Assembly: GCF_018760735.1 (NCBI RefSeq) | Contig: NZ_JAHHZN010000018.1 | Coordinates: 24,615 to 88,614, forward strand | DNA from: Hymenobacter piscis | GTDB lineage: Bacteria; Bacteroidota; Bacteroidia; Cytophagales; Hymenobacteraceae | DNA length: 64,000 bases | Direction of reading: 5' to 3' | Shown: in pieces, positions 36,244 to 44,588 of the stretch | How the letters are laid out: each line of letters opens with the position of its first letter | How positions within the stretch are numbered: the first letter of the stretch is position 1 | Notes under the pieces: model-generated | Databases searched by the model: none | What the model was told of the DNA's origin: nothing | Seen by the model: the letters and a program-made list of their open reading frames with translations, nothing else | Position numbers and translations under genes: made by a program

Positions 36244-36263
36244 TCTGAAAGGAAAACGAAACT

Positions 36264-36818
36264 ATGTCACGCATTGGTAAACTGCCCATCAGCCTGCCCG
36301 ACAACGTGCAGATTGAAGTGAGCAACGAAAACAAGGTAACCGTAAAGGGTCCGAAAGGCACGCTGGTGGTTCCCGTTGACCGCGACATCACCGTGGCCAC
36401 CGAAGACGGCCAGTTGGTGGTAACCCGCCCCACGGAGCAAAAGCGCCACAAAGCCATGCACGGCCTGTACCGTTCCCTGCTCAACAACGCCGTTAGCGGC
36501 GTGAGCAACGGACTGGAGGAGAAGCTGGAGCTGGTTGGTGTAGGTTACAAAGCCTCCATAGCTGGTACTACGCTGGAGCTTTCCCTGGGCTACTCGCACA
36601 ACATCTTCTTGGCTCTGCCAGCTGAGGTTACGGCTACCGCCCTGACGGAGAAAGGTAAAAACCCCATCGTTACCCTCACCAGCATCGATAAGCAGTTGCT
36701 GGGCCAGGTAGCTGCAAAGATTCGCTCGTTGCGCAAAGTGGAGCCTTACAAAGGCAAAGGTGTGCGCTTCGTGGGTGAGCAGATTCGTCGTAAGGCTGGT
36801 AAAACGGCTTCGAAATAA
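36264..36818 (+). CDS. rplF: Ribosomal protein uL6
   Basis: 184 residues, MSRIGKLPISLPDNVQIEVS, ending with the signature RKVEPYKGKGVRFVGEQIRR. It supports the factor-binding site at the sarcin-ricin loop. AAAGGA lies about 12 bases before the ATG. Confidence 0.99.
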   Translation: MSRIGKLPISLPDNVQIEVSNENKVTVKGPKGTLVVPVDRDITVATEDGQLVVTRPTEQKRHKAMHGLYRSLLNNAVSGVSNGLEEKLELVGVGYKASIAGTTLELSLGYSHNIFLALPAEVTATALTEKGKNPIVTLTSIDKQLLGQVAAKIRSLRKVEPYKGKGVRFVGEQIRRKAGKTASK

Positions 36819-36827
36819 TAACGCATC

Positions 36828-37178
36828 ATGGCTTTCGATAAAGCAACTAGAAGAAAACGGATCCAGCGCATCATCCGCACTAAGGTGGCTGGCACGTCCG
36901 AGCGTCCGCGTTTGTCGGTGTTCCGCAGCAATACGGGCATTTATGCTCAGATTATTGACGACACTACCGGCCACACGCTGGCGTCTGCTTCCTCGAAGCA
37001 CGTTTCGGTGGAAGGGGGCAACGGAGTCGCCCTCGCTGCCGCAGTCGGCAAAGAGCTTGCCGCCCGTGCTACTGGAAAAGGAATTTCGAAAGTGGTATTT
37101 GACCGTTCCGGTTACCTCTACCACGGCCGCGTAAAATCATTGGCAGAAGGAGCCCGCGAAGGCGGCCTCAATTTCTAA
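36828..37178 (+). CDS. rplR: Ribosomal protein uL18
   Basis: 116 residues, MAFDKATRRKRIQRIIRTKV, AGTSERPRLSVFRSNTGIYA, with GISKVVFDRSGYLYHGRVKS. It binds 5S rRNA with uL5. Confidence 0.99.
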   Translation: MAFDKATRRKRIQRIIRTKVAGTSERPRLSVFRSNTGIYAQIIDDTTGHTLASASSKHVSVEGGNGVALAAAVGKELAARATGKGISKVVFDRSGYLYHGRVKSLAEGAREGGLNF

Positions 37179-37187
37179 TTCATCATC

Positions 37188-37796
37188 ATGGCAGAATTCA
37201 ACAACGGCCCTCGTGGTGGCGGTAACGACCGCGGCGGCAACGACCGTCGTGGTGGTGGCAATGACCGTCGCGGCGGCAACGACCGTAATAAAGAAAACGA
37301 CTCGCGCACCGGCGACTCCGATCTGAAAGAGAAAGTAGTAGCTATCAACCGCGTTGCCAAAGTGGTGAAGGGTGGTCGTCGCTTCAGCTTCTCGGCTATC
37401 GTGGTGGTAGGTGACGGTAACGGCACCGTAGGCTACGGCCTCGGCAAAGCCAACGAGGTAACCGACGCCATTGCCAAAGGCATTGACGATGCGAAGAAGA
37501 ACCTGGTGAAGGTGCCGCTGTATAAGCACACTGTTCCCCACGTAATGGAAGGTAAGTACTCGGGTGGTTTCGTGCTGGTTCAGCCGGCTGCCGCTGGTAC
37601 GGGTGTAATTGCGGGCGGTGCTATGCGCGCCGTATTCGAAAGCGCCGGTATCAAGGACGTACTGGCCAAGTCGAAAGGCTCGTCGAACCCCCACAACGTG
37701 GTAAAGGCGACCTTCGATGCCCTGCTGAAAATGCGCGACCCGATGCAGATTGCTCAGGCCCGCGGCATTACCCTCGCTCAAGTTTTTAACGGTTAA
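37188..37796 (+). CDS. rpsE: Ribosomal protein uS5 with RGG-rich N-terminal tail
   Basis: 202 residues versus about 167 in E. coli. The first 45 residues are an Arg/Gly/Asn/Asp repeat (GGGNDRGGNDRRGGGNDRR and on); the core starts near DLKEKVVAINRVAKVVKGGR and has SSNPHNVVKATFDALLKMRD. Known: uS5 lies at the mRNA entry and affects fidelity and mRNA unwinding. The tail resembles that of uS3 in this window. Confidence 0.97.
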   Translation: MAEFNNGPRGGGNDRGGNDRRGGGNDRRGGNDRNKENDSRTGDSDLKEKVVAINRVAKVVKGGRRFSFSAIVVVGDGNGTVGYGLGKANEVTDAIAKGIDDAKKNLVKVPLYKHTVPHVMEGKYSGGFVLVQPAAAGTGVIAGGAMRAVFESAGIKDVLAKSKGSSNPHNVVKATFDALLKMRDPMQIAQARGITLAQVFNG

Positions 37797-37802
37797 GAGA
37801 CG

Positions 37803-37982
37803 ATGGCGCAGATCCAAATCAAACTCGTAAAAAGCGTTATCGACCGCCCCGAGCGTCAGAAGCGCACTGTGCAGGCCCTGGGCCTCGGCAAGATGAACAG
37901 CTCGAAAACTGTTGAGGGTACGCCCGCAGTTGTCGGCATGATCAAAGCCGTTCAGCACCTGTTGGAAGTAACCGAACTCTAG
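37803..37982 (+). CDS. rpmD: Ribosomal protein uL30
   Basis: 59 residues, read directly from the sequence: MAQIQIKLVKSVIDRPERQK, then RTVQALGLGKMNSSKTVEGT, ending HLLEVTEL, stop TAG. It sits 6 bp after rpsE and 13 bp before rplO, the normal place for rpmD. Confidence 0.95.
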   Translation: MAQIQIKLVKSVIDRPERQKRTVQALGLGKMNSSKTVEGTPAVVGMIKAVQHLLEVTEL

Positions 37983-37995
37983 GAATCTCCCGAAA

Positions 37996-38439
37996 ATGAA
38001 TCTCAGCAATCTCCAACCCGCCGCCGGCTCGACTCGCAACATCAAGCGTATCGGTCGGGGTACGGGTTCCGGCCGCGGCGGCACGTCGACGCGCGGTCAC
38101 AAAGGTGCCAAGTCCCGTTCGGGTTACTCCAAGAAGTCGGGCTTCGAAGGCGGTCAGATGCCTCTGCAGCGCCGGGTGCCTAAGTTTGGCTTCAAGAACA
38201 TCAACCGTGTAGAGTACAAAGCCATCAACATTGATGTGCTGGCTGCTCTGACTGATAACGGCACCACTACGCTGGATGCTGCTTTCTTTGTAACGGCTGG
38301 TCTGGCTTCCAAAAGCGCCAAGATCAAGGTTCTGGGCCGTGGCGAAATCACCAAGGCACTGGAAGTACACGCTCACGCTTTCTCCAAGTCGGCTGTAGAA
38401 GCCATTGAGAAGGCCGGTGGCAAAGCCGTGACGCTGTAG
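37996..38439 (+). CDS. rplO: Ribosomal protein uL15
   Basis: 147 residues, MNLSNLQPAAGSTRNIKRIG, followed by the Gly-rich GTGSGRGGTSTRGHKGAKSR and FEGGQMPLQRRVPKFGF. A late 50S assembly protein. It is 13 bp before secY, the universal rplO-secY link. Confidence 0.99.
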   Translation: MNLSNLQPAAGSTRNIKRIGRGTGSGRGGTSTRGHKGAKSRSGYSKKSGFEGGQMPLQRRVPKFGFKNINRVEYKAINIDVLAALTDNGTTTLDAAFFVTAGLASKSAKIKVLGRGEITKALEVHAHAFSKSAVEAIEKAGGKAVTL

Positions 38440-38452
38440 CACCTACGAAGCA

Positions 38453-39766
38453 ATGAAAAAACTTATCGAACAGATAAAGAATATTTTTGCGATTGAAGAT
38501 CTGCGTACGCGGATCTTCAATACGCTTTTTTTCATTGCCATTTACCGGCTGGGCTCCTATGTAGTGCTGCCGGGCGTTGATCCTACGCGGCTCAAGCAGG
38601 GCGCTTCCGGCGTTCTGGGTATCTTGGATACACTGCTGGGTGGTGCTTTCAGCCATGCTTCCATCTTCGCGTTGGGCATTATGCCCTATATCTCGGCCTC
38701 TATCGTATTGCAGCTGCTGACCATCGCAGTGCCGTACTTCCAGAAGCTGCAGAAAGAAGGGGAGTCCGGCCGGAAGAAGATCAACCAGTACACCCGCATC
38801 CTGACGATTCCTATTGTGGCCCTGCAATCAGTCGGCTTTATTGCGACTATCAACGCGGAGGCTATCATAAATCCAGGCGTATTCTTCACAATCTCCACGG
38901 CTATTATTGTAACGGCGGGTACGCTGTTCTGCATGTGGTTGGGTGAGAAGATTACGGATAAGGGCATTGGCAATGGTATTTCGATGCTGATCATGATCGG
39001 TATTGTATCTCGTCTGCCCGGTGCCCTGATTGGGGAAGCTACGGCCCGCACTATGCGTGGCTCGCTGATTTTCCTGATTGAAATGGCCGTGCTGTTTCTT
39101 GTTGTGATGGCCGTTATCATCCTCACGCAAGCCGTGCGGCAGATTCCGGTACAGTACGCCAAGCAGATCGGAGGAGCCGCTTCGCTCAGCTCCCAGCGCC
39201 AGTACATCCCGATGAAAGTGAATGCAGCCGGTGTAATGCCGATTATCTTCGCTCAGTCGCTGATGTTTGTGCCCGCTATTGCGGCCTCGGCCTGGAACAA
39301 AAACAGCGACGCAGCCATGATGATCGGGACATGGTTCCAGCCTAATCACTGGGTCTACAACGTGGTATTCGGCCTGCTCATCATCATTTTCACGTATTTC
39401 TACACGGCGATCAGCGTCAATCCTAACCAGATTGCGGATGACCTGAAGCGCAGCGGTGGATTCATTCCCGGTGTAAAGCCAGGTCGGGATACGTCGGAGT
39501 TTATCGATGAGGTACTGACGCGGATAACTCTGCCCGGCGCCGTGGCCTTGGCCGTAATCGCCATAATGCCTGCTCTGGCTACCGTAGCCGGAGTAACCGG
39601 ACCTTTCGCTCAGTTCTACGGCGGTACTTCCCTCATCATCATGGTGGGCGTGGTACTGGATACCATGAACCAGGTGAAAAGCTACTTACTCATGCGTCAT
39701 TACGACGGTATGATGAAGACCGGCAAAACCCGGGGTCGTTCGCAGAACATCGCCCTCGCTTCGTAG
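38453..39766 (+). CDS. secY: Preprotein translocase subunit SecY
   Basis: 437 residues with ten predicted membrane segments. The first spans are near RIFNTLFFIAIYRLGSYVVL and the plug follows (GGAFSHASIFALGIMPYISA). Cytoplasmic loops with SGRKKINQYTRIL and GFIPGVKPGRDTSEFIDEVL, which contact SecA and ribosomes. It makes the protein-conducting channel with SecE (12576). It ends 3 bp before map. Confidence 0.99.
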   Translation: MKKLIEQIKNIFAIEDLRTRIFNTLFFIAIYRLGSYVVLPGVDPTRLKQGASGVLGILDTLLGGAFSHASIFALGIMPYISASIVLQLLTIAVPYFQKLQKEGESGRKKINQYTRILTIPIVALQSVGFIATINAEAIINPGVFFTISTAIIVTAGTLFCMWLGEKITDKGIGNGISMLIMIGIVSRLPGALIGEATARTMRGSLIFLIEMAVLFLVVMAVIILTQAVRQIPVQYAKQIGGAASLSSQRQYIPMKVNAAGVMPIIFAQSLMFVPAIAASAWNKNSDAAMMIGTWFQPNHWVYNVVFGLLIIIFTYFYTAISVNPNQIADDLKRSGGFIPGVKPGRDTSEFIDEVLTRITLPGAVALAVIAIMPALATVAGVTGPFAQFYGGTSLIIMVGVVLDTMNQVKSYLLMRHYDGMMKTGKTRGRSQNIALAS

Positions 39767-39769
39767 AAA

Positions 39770-40540
39770 ATGATTTTTTACAAAACCGAGGAAGAAATTG
39801 ACCTGATTAAAGCCAGTGCGAAAGTGCTGGCTCAGGCCCACGGCGAAGTAGCCAAAATGATTCGGGAGGGAGTTACTACTCGGGCGCTGGATCAGCGCGC
39901 GGAGGAATTCATCCGGGACCATGGCGGCGAGCCTTCGTTCAAGGGATATAACGGTTTTGAGTATAGCCTCTGCATTTCGCCCAACTCGGTCGTGGTGCAC
40001 GGTTTCCCGGGCGACTATACGCTGAAAAGCGGGGATGTCGTTTCGATTGACTGCGGGGTTTTACTCAATGGTTACCACGCCGATAGTGCCTACACTTACC
40101 CGGTAGGGGAGGTGGCCCCCGAGGTGACCAAGCTGCTGGAGGAAACCAAGAAGTCGCTGTATCTCGGAATCGAGCAGGCGGTGGCGGGTAACCGGATGGG
40201 CGACGTCAGCTACGCGATTCAGAACCACGTTGAGAAACTGGGGTATGGCGTAGTTCGGGAGTTGGTGGGCCACGGCATCGGCAGGAAGCTGCACGAGCGG
40301 CCAGAGGTTCCTAACTACGGCAAGCGGGGAGCCGGGCTCAAGCTCCAGACCGGACTCACCCTGGCTATCGAGCCCATGGTGAATCTGGGTACGAAGAACG
40401 TGATTCAGGAAAAGGATGGCTGGACTATCCGGACCAAGGATCTGAAACCTTCGGCGCACTTTGAGCACACTGTTGTTGTTCGCAAAGAGAAGGCGGAAAT
40501 TCTTACCTCCTTCGAATACATAGAAAAAGCCTTACAGTAG
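39770..40540 (+). CDS. map: Type I methionine aminopeptidase
   Basis: 256 residues. Metal ligands lie in SIDCGVLLNGYHADSAYTYP (two Asp), GHGIGRKLHERPEVPNYG (His), AIEPMVNLG (Glu) and FEHTVVV (Glu). It removes the initiator Met from new proteins. The place between secY and infA is shared with many Gram-positive and Bacteroidota genomes. Confidence 0.98.
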   Translation: MIFYKTEEEIDLIKASAKVLAQAHGEVAKMIREGVTTRALDQRAEEFIRDHGGEPSFKGYNGFEYSLCISPNSVVVHGFPGDYTLKSGDVVSIDCGVLLNGYHADSAYTYPVGEVAPEVTKLLEETKKSLYLGIEQAVAGNRMGDVSYAIQNHVEKLGYGVVRELVGHGIGRKLHERPEVPNYGKRGAGLKLQTGLTLAIEPMVNLGTKNVIQEKDGWTIRTKDLKPSAHFEHTVVVRKEKAEILTSFEYIEKALQ

Positions 40541-40544
40541 CCTT

Positions 40545-40763
40545 ATGGCCAAACAAACTTCCATTGAGCAGGACGGTGTTATCCTGGAAGCCTTATCCAA
40601 CGCCATGTTCCGCGTGGAGCTGGAAAACGGTCACCAGCTGATTGCCCATATTTCGGGTAAGATGCGGATGCACTACATCAAGATCCTGCCGGGAGATAAG
40701 GTAAAACTCGAAATGTCGCCCTACGACTTGTCGAAGGGTCGAATTGTGTACCGTTACAAATAA
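40545..40763 (+). CDS. infA: Translation initiation factor IF-1
   Basis: 72 residues, MAKQTSIEQDGVILEALSNA, MFRVELENGHQLIAHISGKM, RMHYIKILPGDKVKLEMSPY: a complete OB-fold IF-1. It blocks the A site during initiation. Map, infA and rpmJ follow each other with gaps under 10 bp. Confidence 0.99.
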   Translation: MAKQTSIEQDGVILEALSNAMFRVELENGHQLIAHISGKMRMHYIKILPGDKVKLEMSPYDLSKGRIVYRYK

Positions 40764-40772
40764 CCCGACGAC

Positions 40773-40889
40773 ATGAAAGTCAAAGCGTCCGTAAAGAAGC
40801 GTAGCGTTGATTGCAAAATCATCCGCCGCAAAGGCAAGCTCTACGTTATCAACAAGAAGAACCCCCGCTATAAGCAGCGTCAGGGCTAA
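40773..40889 (+). CDS. rpmJ: Ribosomal protein bL36, zinc-free form
   Basis: 38 residues read directly: MKVKASVKKRSVDCKIIRRK, then GKLYVINKKNPRYKQRQG. Only one of the four zinc ligands (a Cys) remains, so this is the zinc-independent type. Its site after infA is typical. It is too short for most gene filters. Confidence 0.95.
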   Translation: MKVKASVKKRSVDCKIIRRKGKLYVINKKNPRYKQRQG

Positions 40890-40894
40890 TCCAT

Positions 40895-40984
40895 TGGAAG
40901 TTGGGGACTATCGGGTCCTGAGGGCTAGGTTTTTGAAGGAAAACTGTCCTAACCGAAACCTGGTCCCCAAGACCCTAACTCCCT
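40895..40984 (+). repeat. Intercistronic hairpin between rpmJ and rpsM
   Basis: The left arm (about 40895-40936, G-rich, AGTTGGGGACT, GGGCTAGG) faces the right arm (about 40949-40984, CCTAACC, TCCCCAAGACCCTAACTCCC) with several mismatches and possible registers. C-poor then G-poor arms, as in the other members. Confidence 0.65.
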
Positions 40985-41003
40985 AAAAACCCAAACTCAA
41001 CAC

Positions 41004-41381
41004 ATGGCTCGTATTGCAGGGGTAGACATCCCAGACAACAAACGCGGTGAAATCGCGCTGACCTACATCTTTGGCATCGGTCGTACTTCGGCCCAGCAGA
41101 TCCTGACGAAAGCAGGCGTAGACCTGAACAAGAAGGTGAAGGACTGGACGGAAGAAGAAGCCGGCGAAATCCGTAGCGTCATCACCAATGAGTACAAAAC
41201 CGAAGGCGCCCTGCGCTCCGAGGTTCAGCTCAACATCAAGCGTCTCATGGACATCGGCTGCTACCGGGGTCTGCGTCACCGCAAAGGTCTGCCGGTTCGT
41301 GGTCAGCGCACCAAGAACAACTCGCGTACCCGTAAGGGCAAGCGTAAGACCGTTGCCGGTAAGAAAAAAGCTACTAAATAA
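41004..41381 (+). CDS. rpsM: Ribosomal protein uS13
   Basis: 125 residues, MARIAGVDIPDNKRGEIALT, YIFGIGRTSAQQIL, and the C-terminal GCYRGLRHRKGLPVRGQRTK with a basic tail. It contacts the P-site tRNA and uS19. Confidence 0.99.
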   Translation: MARIAGVDIPDNKRGEIALTYIFGIGRTSAQQILTKAGVDLNKKVKDWTEEEAGEIRSVITNEYKTEGALRSEVQLNIKRLMDIGCYRGLRHRKGLPVRGQRTKNNSRTRKGKRKTVAGKKKATK

Positions 41382-41396
41382 TCTGTAGCGGGAATC

Positions 41397-41432
41397 GAAG
41401 CCCGACTCTGCCTTCCGGCTGGAGCGGGCTTC
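41397..41432 (+). promoter_or_regulatory. Hairpin between rpsM and rpsK
   Basis: GAAGCCCG (41397-41404) pairs exactly with CGGGCTTC (41425-41432). A TTTTTT run occurs 20 bp later, too far for a standard terminator. Function unclear; attenuation or processing is possible. Confidence 0.45.
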
Positions 41433-41463
41433 AACACCTTCCGCAGTTTTTTGCGATAACCAA

Positions 41464-41856
41464 ATGGCACAAAAAAGAAAAGACAAAGCCAAGAAGCGCA
41501 TTGTCGTTGTTGAACCAGTAGGTCAGGTCCACATCAAAGCCTCCTTCAACAACATCATCATCTCCATCACCAACAACAATGGCCAGGTTATTTCCTGGGC
41601 TTCGGCTGGTAAGATGGGCTTCCGGGGTTCCAAAAAGAACACCCCCTACGCCGCTCAAATGGCTATGACGGATGCCGGCAAAGTAGCCCATGACCTGGGC
41701 ATGCGCAAAGCCGAAGTATTCGTGAAGGGTCCGGGCGCTGGCCGCGAGTCGGCTATCCGGACGCTGGGTAACGTGGGTATTGAGGTAACGACCATTAAGG
41801 ACGTGACGCCGCTGCCCCACAATGGCTGCCGTCCTCCCAAACGTCGTCGCGTTTGA
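41464..41856 (+). CDS. rpsK: Ribosomal protein uS11
   Basis: 130 residues, MAQKRKDKAKKRIVVVEPVG, with VHIKASFNNIIISITNNNGQ and the C-terminal DVTPLPHNGCRPPKRRRV. It forms the platform at the E site and, in Bacteroidota, lies near the occluded anti-Shine-Dalgarno region. Confidence 0.99.
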   Translation: MAQKRKDKAKKRIVVVEPVGQVHIKASFNNIIISITNNNGQVISWASAGKMGFRGSKKNTPYAAQMAMTDAGKVAHDLGMRKAEVFVKGPGAGRESAIRTLGNVGIEVTTIKDVTPLPHNGCRPPKRRRV

Positions 41857-41960
41857 TTTATTGAGCCTATCCGGGCTGCGTTGCCAGCTGCTTCTCACCC
41901 CTGCGAAGCGCGGCACCACGGCCTCCTGGTTCAACCCCTTCAACACTCAACATCCCCGAA

Positions 41961-42566
41961 ATGGCACGTTATACTGGTCCTAAAACCAAGATTGCCCGTC
42001 GCTTCAATGAGCCGATTTTCGGCCCGAGCAAGGCACTCACCAAAAAAGCATACCCCCCCGGCCAGCACGGCCGTGGTCGTCGGAAGAAGCAGAGCGAGTA
42101 CGCTGTCCAGCTGATGGAGAAGCAGAAAGTGAAGTACATGTACGGCGTCCTGGAAAAGCAATTCGAGAACCTGTTCCACAAGGCGGCCACGATGCCCGGC
42201 ATCACCGGCGACAACCTGCTGGCCCTGCTCGAGTCGCGTCTCGACAACACGGTGTACCGTCTGGGCATCGCCCCGACGCGCCGTGCTGCCCGTCAGCTGG
42301 TGTTGCACAAGCACATCACGGTGAACGGTGAGATTGTGAACATCGCTTCGTACAAACTCCGCGCTGGCGACATTGTGGCCGTTCGCGAGAAGTCGAAGTC
42401 GCTGGAAGCCATTACCACCAGCCTGAGTGCCCGCAACGCGCGTGCTTTCTCGTGGCTGGAGTGGGAAGGCAAAGACATGGTGGGCAAATTCATCAGCGCC
42501 CCCTCGCGTGAACTGATTCCGGAGAAAATCACGGAGCAGCTCATCGTCGAGCTGTACTCGAAGTAA
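41961..42566 (+). CDS. rpsD: Ribosomal protein uS4, zinc-free form
   Basis: 201 residues, MARYTGPKTKIARRFNEPIF, with PPGQHGRGRRKKQSEYAVQL and the S4 RNA-binding domain (LDNTVYRLGIAPTRRAARQL). No Cys cluster, so zinc-independent. It nucleates 30S assembly and lines the mRNA entry with uS3 and uS5. In E. coli it represses its operon. A terminator-like hairpin follows. Confidence 0.99.
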   Translation: MARYTGPKTKIARRFNEPIFGPSKALTKKAYPPGQHGRGRRKKQSEYAVQLMEKQKVKYMYGVLEKQFENLFHKAATMPGITGDNLLALLESRLDNTVYRLGIAPTRRAARQLVLHKHITVNGEIVNIASYKLRAGDIVAVREKSKSLEAITTSLSARNARAFSWLEWEGKDMVGKFISAPSRELIPEKITEQLIVELYSK

Positions 42567-42572
42567 TTGTGG

Positions 42573-42599
42573 AACGGCCCGGACGCCCGGGCCGTTTCC
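42573..42599 (+). terminator. Hairpin after rpsD
   Basis: AACGGCCCGG (42573-42582) and CCGGGCCGTT (42587-42596) form a perfect 10-bp stem with a 4-base loop, then TCC. It is 6 bp after the rpsD stop. The short T run suggests partial termination before rpoA. Confidence 0.7.
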
Positions 42600-42624
42600 T
42601 TGCTTCGTCGCTTTTTAATGAATT

Positions 42625-42680
42625 CAGGTATTGGGTATTAGGTATCAGGACCTCAACAGACGTCTTCTTACCTGATACCT
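42625..42680 (+). repeat. Intercistronic repeat hairpin before rpoA
   Basis: The left arm repeats GGTATT-like words (CAGGTATTGGG, TATTAGGTATCAGG) and the right arm has CCTGATACCT (42671-42680), pairing perfectly for 10 bp with 42640-42649. The repeats permit slipped pairing. Confidence 0.75.
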
Positions 42681-42710
42681 TTTACTCATATCTAACAAAC
42701 CGCCCCACTT

Positions 42711-43700
42711 ATGTCAATCTTAGCTTTTCAAATGCCGGAGAAGGTAGTGATGGAGAAATCCGACGACTTCTACGGAACGTTTGAATTCAAACCGCTGGAG
42801 AAAGGCTACGGCGTCACGATCGGCAACGCTCTGCGCCGCATCCTGCTGTCGTCGCTGGAGGGCTATGCCATTACGTCGGTGCGCACCAGCAGCGTACTGC
42901 ACGAGTTCATGACTATTGAAGGCGTGATTGAGGATATGTCCGAAATCATCCTGAACCTGAAGCAGGTTCGTTTCAAGAAAGTGAGCGATGCCATCGAGGA
43001 CAAAATCACGGTGCGCATCAAAGGGCAGAACACGTTCTCGGCCGGCGAAATCAACAAATTCACCAACGGCTTCCAGGTGCTCAACCCGGAGCTGGTGATC
43101 TGCAACGTGGACCCCAGCACCGAGCTGGAGTTTGAGTTCACGATTCAGAAAGGCCGCGGCTACGTTCCGGCTGAAGAAAACAAGCCCGCCGACCAGGTTT
43201 TCGGGCAGATTGCCATCGATGCCATCTTCACGCCGATCAAGAACGTGAAGTACAGCATCGAGAATACCCGCGTGGAGCAGAAGACCGACTACGAGAAGCT
43301 CGTGATTGAGATTCACACCGACGGTTCCATTCACCCGGAGGACGCGCTGAAGGGCGCGGCCAACATCCTGATTCAGCACTTCATGCTGTTCTCCGACAGC
43401 ACCATGACCTTCGAGACGGTGAAAGCCGAGGAAGAGGAGACCGTGGACGAGGAGACGCTGCACATGCGCAAGGTGCTGAAGACGCCGCTGGCGGATATGG
43501 ACCTGAGCGTGCGCGCCTACAACTGCCTCAAGGCTGCCGACATCAAAACCCTCGGCGACCTGGTGCAGCTCGACATGGCCGACATGATGAAGTTCCGCAA
43601 CTTCGGCAAGAAGTCGCTGACGGAGCTGGAGAACCTCGTGGAGGAAAAAGGGCTGACCTTCGGAATGGACCTGGGCAAGTACAAGCTCGACGAAGAATAG
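42711..43700 (+). CDS. rpoA: RNA polymerase alpha subunit
   Basis: 329 residues. The N-terminal dimer domain has KGYGVTIGNALRRILLSSLE and the C-terminal domain (from about 250) has LKAADIKTLGDLVQLDMADM and FGKKSLTELENLVEEKGLTF. It holds beta and beta-prime together and contacts activators and upstream DNA. It is separated from rpsD by two hairpins and closed by a terminator. Confidence 0.99.
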   Translation: MSILAFQMPEKVVMEKSDDFYGTFEFKPLEKGYGVTIGNALRRILLSSLEGYAITSVRTSSVLHEFMTIEGVIEDMSEIILNLKQVRFKKVSDAIEDKITVRIKGQNTFSAGEINKFTNGFQVLNPELVICNVDPSTELEFEFTIQKGRGYVPAEENKPADQVFGQIAIDAIFTPIKNVKYSIENTRVEQKTDYEKLVIEIHTDGSIHPEDALKGAANILIQHFMLFSDSTMTFETVKAEEEETVDEETLHMRKVLKTPLADMDLSVRAYNCLKAADIKTLGDLVQLDMADMMKFRNFGKKSLTELENLVEEKGLTFGMDLGKYKLDEE

Positions 43701-43710
43701 GCACTCCCGG

Positions 43711-43767
43711 AAAATGTGCTGCTAGTGGACCCGATGCTTCGGCATATTCCACGGCAGCACATTTTTT
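43711..43767 (+). terminator. rpoA terminator
   Basis: AAAATGTGCTGC (43711-43722) and GCAGCACATTTT (43754-43765) pair perfectly; an inner TGGA/TCCA adds to the structure, and the T run continues to 43767. It overlaps the -33 area of the rplQ promoter. Confidence 0.88.
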
Positions 43768-43783
43768 GTGACCTACTATTCCG

Positions 43784-43791
43784 TACATTTG
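43784..43791 (+). promoter_or_regulatory. -7 box of the rplQ promoter
   Basis: TACATTTG is an exact TAnnTTTG match. The terminator T run ending TTTG (43765-43768) lies 15 bp upstream, and the TTTT part is at about 19 bp. Leader about 115 nt. Confidence 0.65.
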
Positions 43792-43909
43792 CAGACTTTT
43801 TCACATTTCCAATTAGTGCGCCCCAGGGGCAGCGGTTCTAATGAGAGAGTAGCCTTCGGGCTCTTTCCGCCGTGGTCGTTGCCCGCAAGCGTACGTTTCT
43901 TTCTTTTTT

Positions 43910-44518
43910 ATGCGTCACGGTAAATCCTTCAACCACCTCGGTCGTACGTCCTCGCACCGCAACGCCATGCTCTCGAACATGGCCTCCTCCCTCATCCTGC
44001 ACAAGCGCATCACTACCACGGTAGCCAAGGCCAAGGCCCTGCGCCAGTACGTGGAGCCCCTGCTCACCAAGTCGAAGAACGACACGACGCACTCGCGTCG
44101 CCTCGTTTTCTCGACCCTGGGCAACAAGGAAGTGCTGAAGGAGCTGTTCGACAACGTTTCGGCTAAAATTGCCGGCCGTCCCGGTGGTTACACCCGCATC
44201 ATCAAGCTGAGCCAGTCCCGTCTGGGCGACAACGCCGACATGTGCATCATTGAGCTGGTGGACTTCAACGAAACCATGCTGGAGGCCAAGAACGCCGGCG
44301 AAGCCAAGGCTACGACGCGTCGCTCGCGCCGCAGCGGTGGCAAGAAAGCTACCACGGAAGCTACCGCTGGCGAAGGCGATTCGTCGGCTGAGGTAGTGGC
44401 CGAAGCCAAGCCCGCCAAGAAGGCCAAGGCAGCTGCCACGGAAGTTTCGGCTCCCGAGGATACGGCTACCGAAACCCTGAAGGAAGGCGAAACCCGCGAG
44501 GAGAAAGCCGCCGAGTAG
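43910..44518 (+). CDS. rplQ: Ribosomal protein bL17 with long Ala/Lys/Glu tail
   Basis: 202 residues versus about 120-130 in most bacteria. The core, MRHGKSFNHLGRTSSHRNAM to about residue 125 (ELVDFNETMLE), is normal. The last 75 residues are low complexity (AAATEVSAPEDTATETLKEG and similar), rich in Ala, Glu and Lys. bL17 lies near the tunnel exit, so the tail probably extends from the surface there. Own promoter and terminator. Confidence 0.97.
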   Translation: MRHGKSFNHLGRTSSHRNAMLSNMASSLILHKRITTTVAKAKALRQYVEPLLTKSKNDTTHSRRLVFSTLGNKEVLKELFDNVSAKIAGRPGGYTRIIKLSQSRLGDNADMCIIELVDFNETMLEAKNAGEAKATTRRSRRSGGKKATTEATAGEGDSSAEVVAEAKPAKKAKAAATEVSAPEDTATETLKEGETREEKAAE

Positions 44519-44554
44519 TCCGGTTTCGGAAGCTCTTGCTTCCTGCCAGTCCGT

Positions 44555-44588
44555 AAAAAAGGCCCGCCACCCGGCGGGTCTTTTTTTT
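44555..44588 (+). terminator. rplQ terminator
   Basis: AAAAAAGGCCCGCC and GGCGGGTCTTTTTTTT form a long stem with loop ACCC and a T8 run: a strong terminator. Confidence 0.95.
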
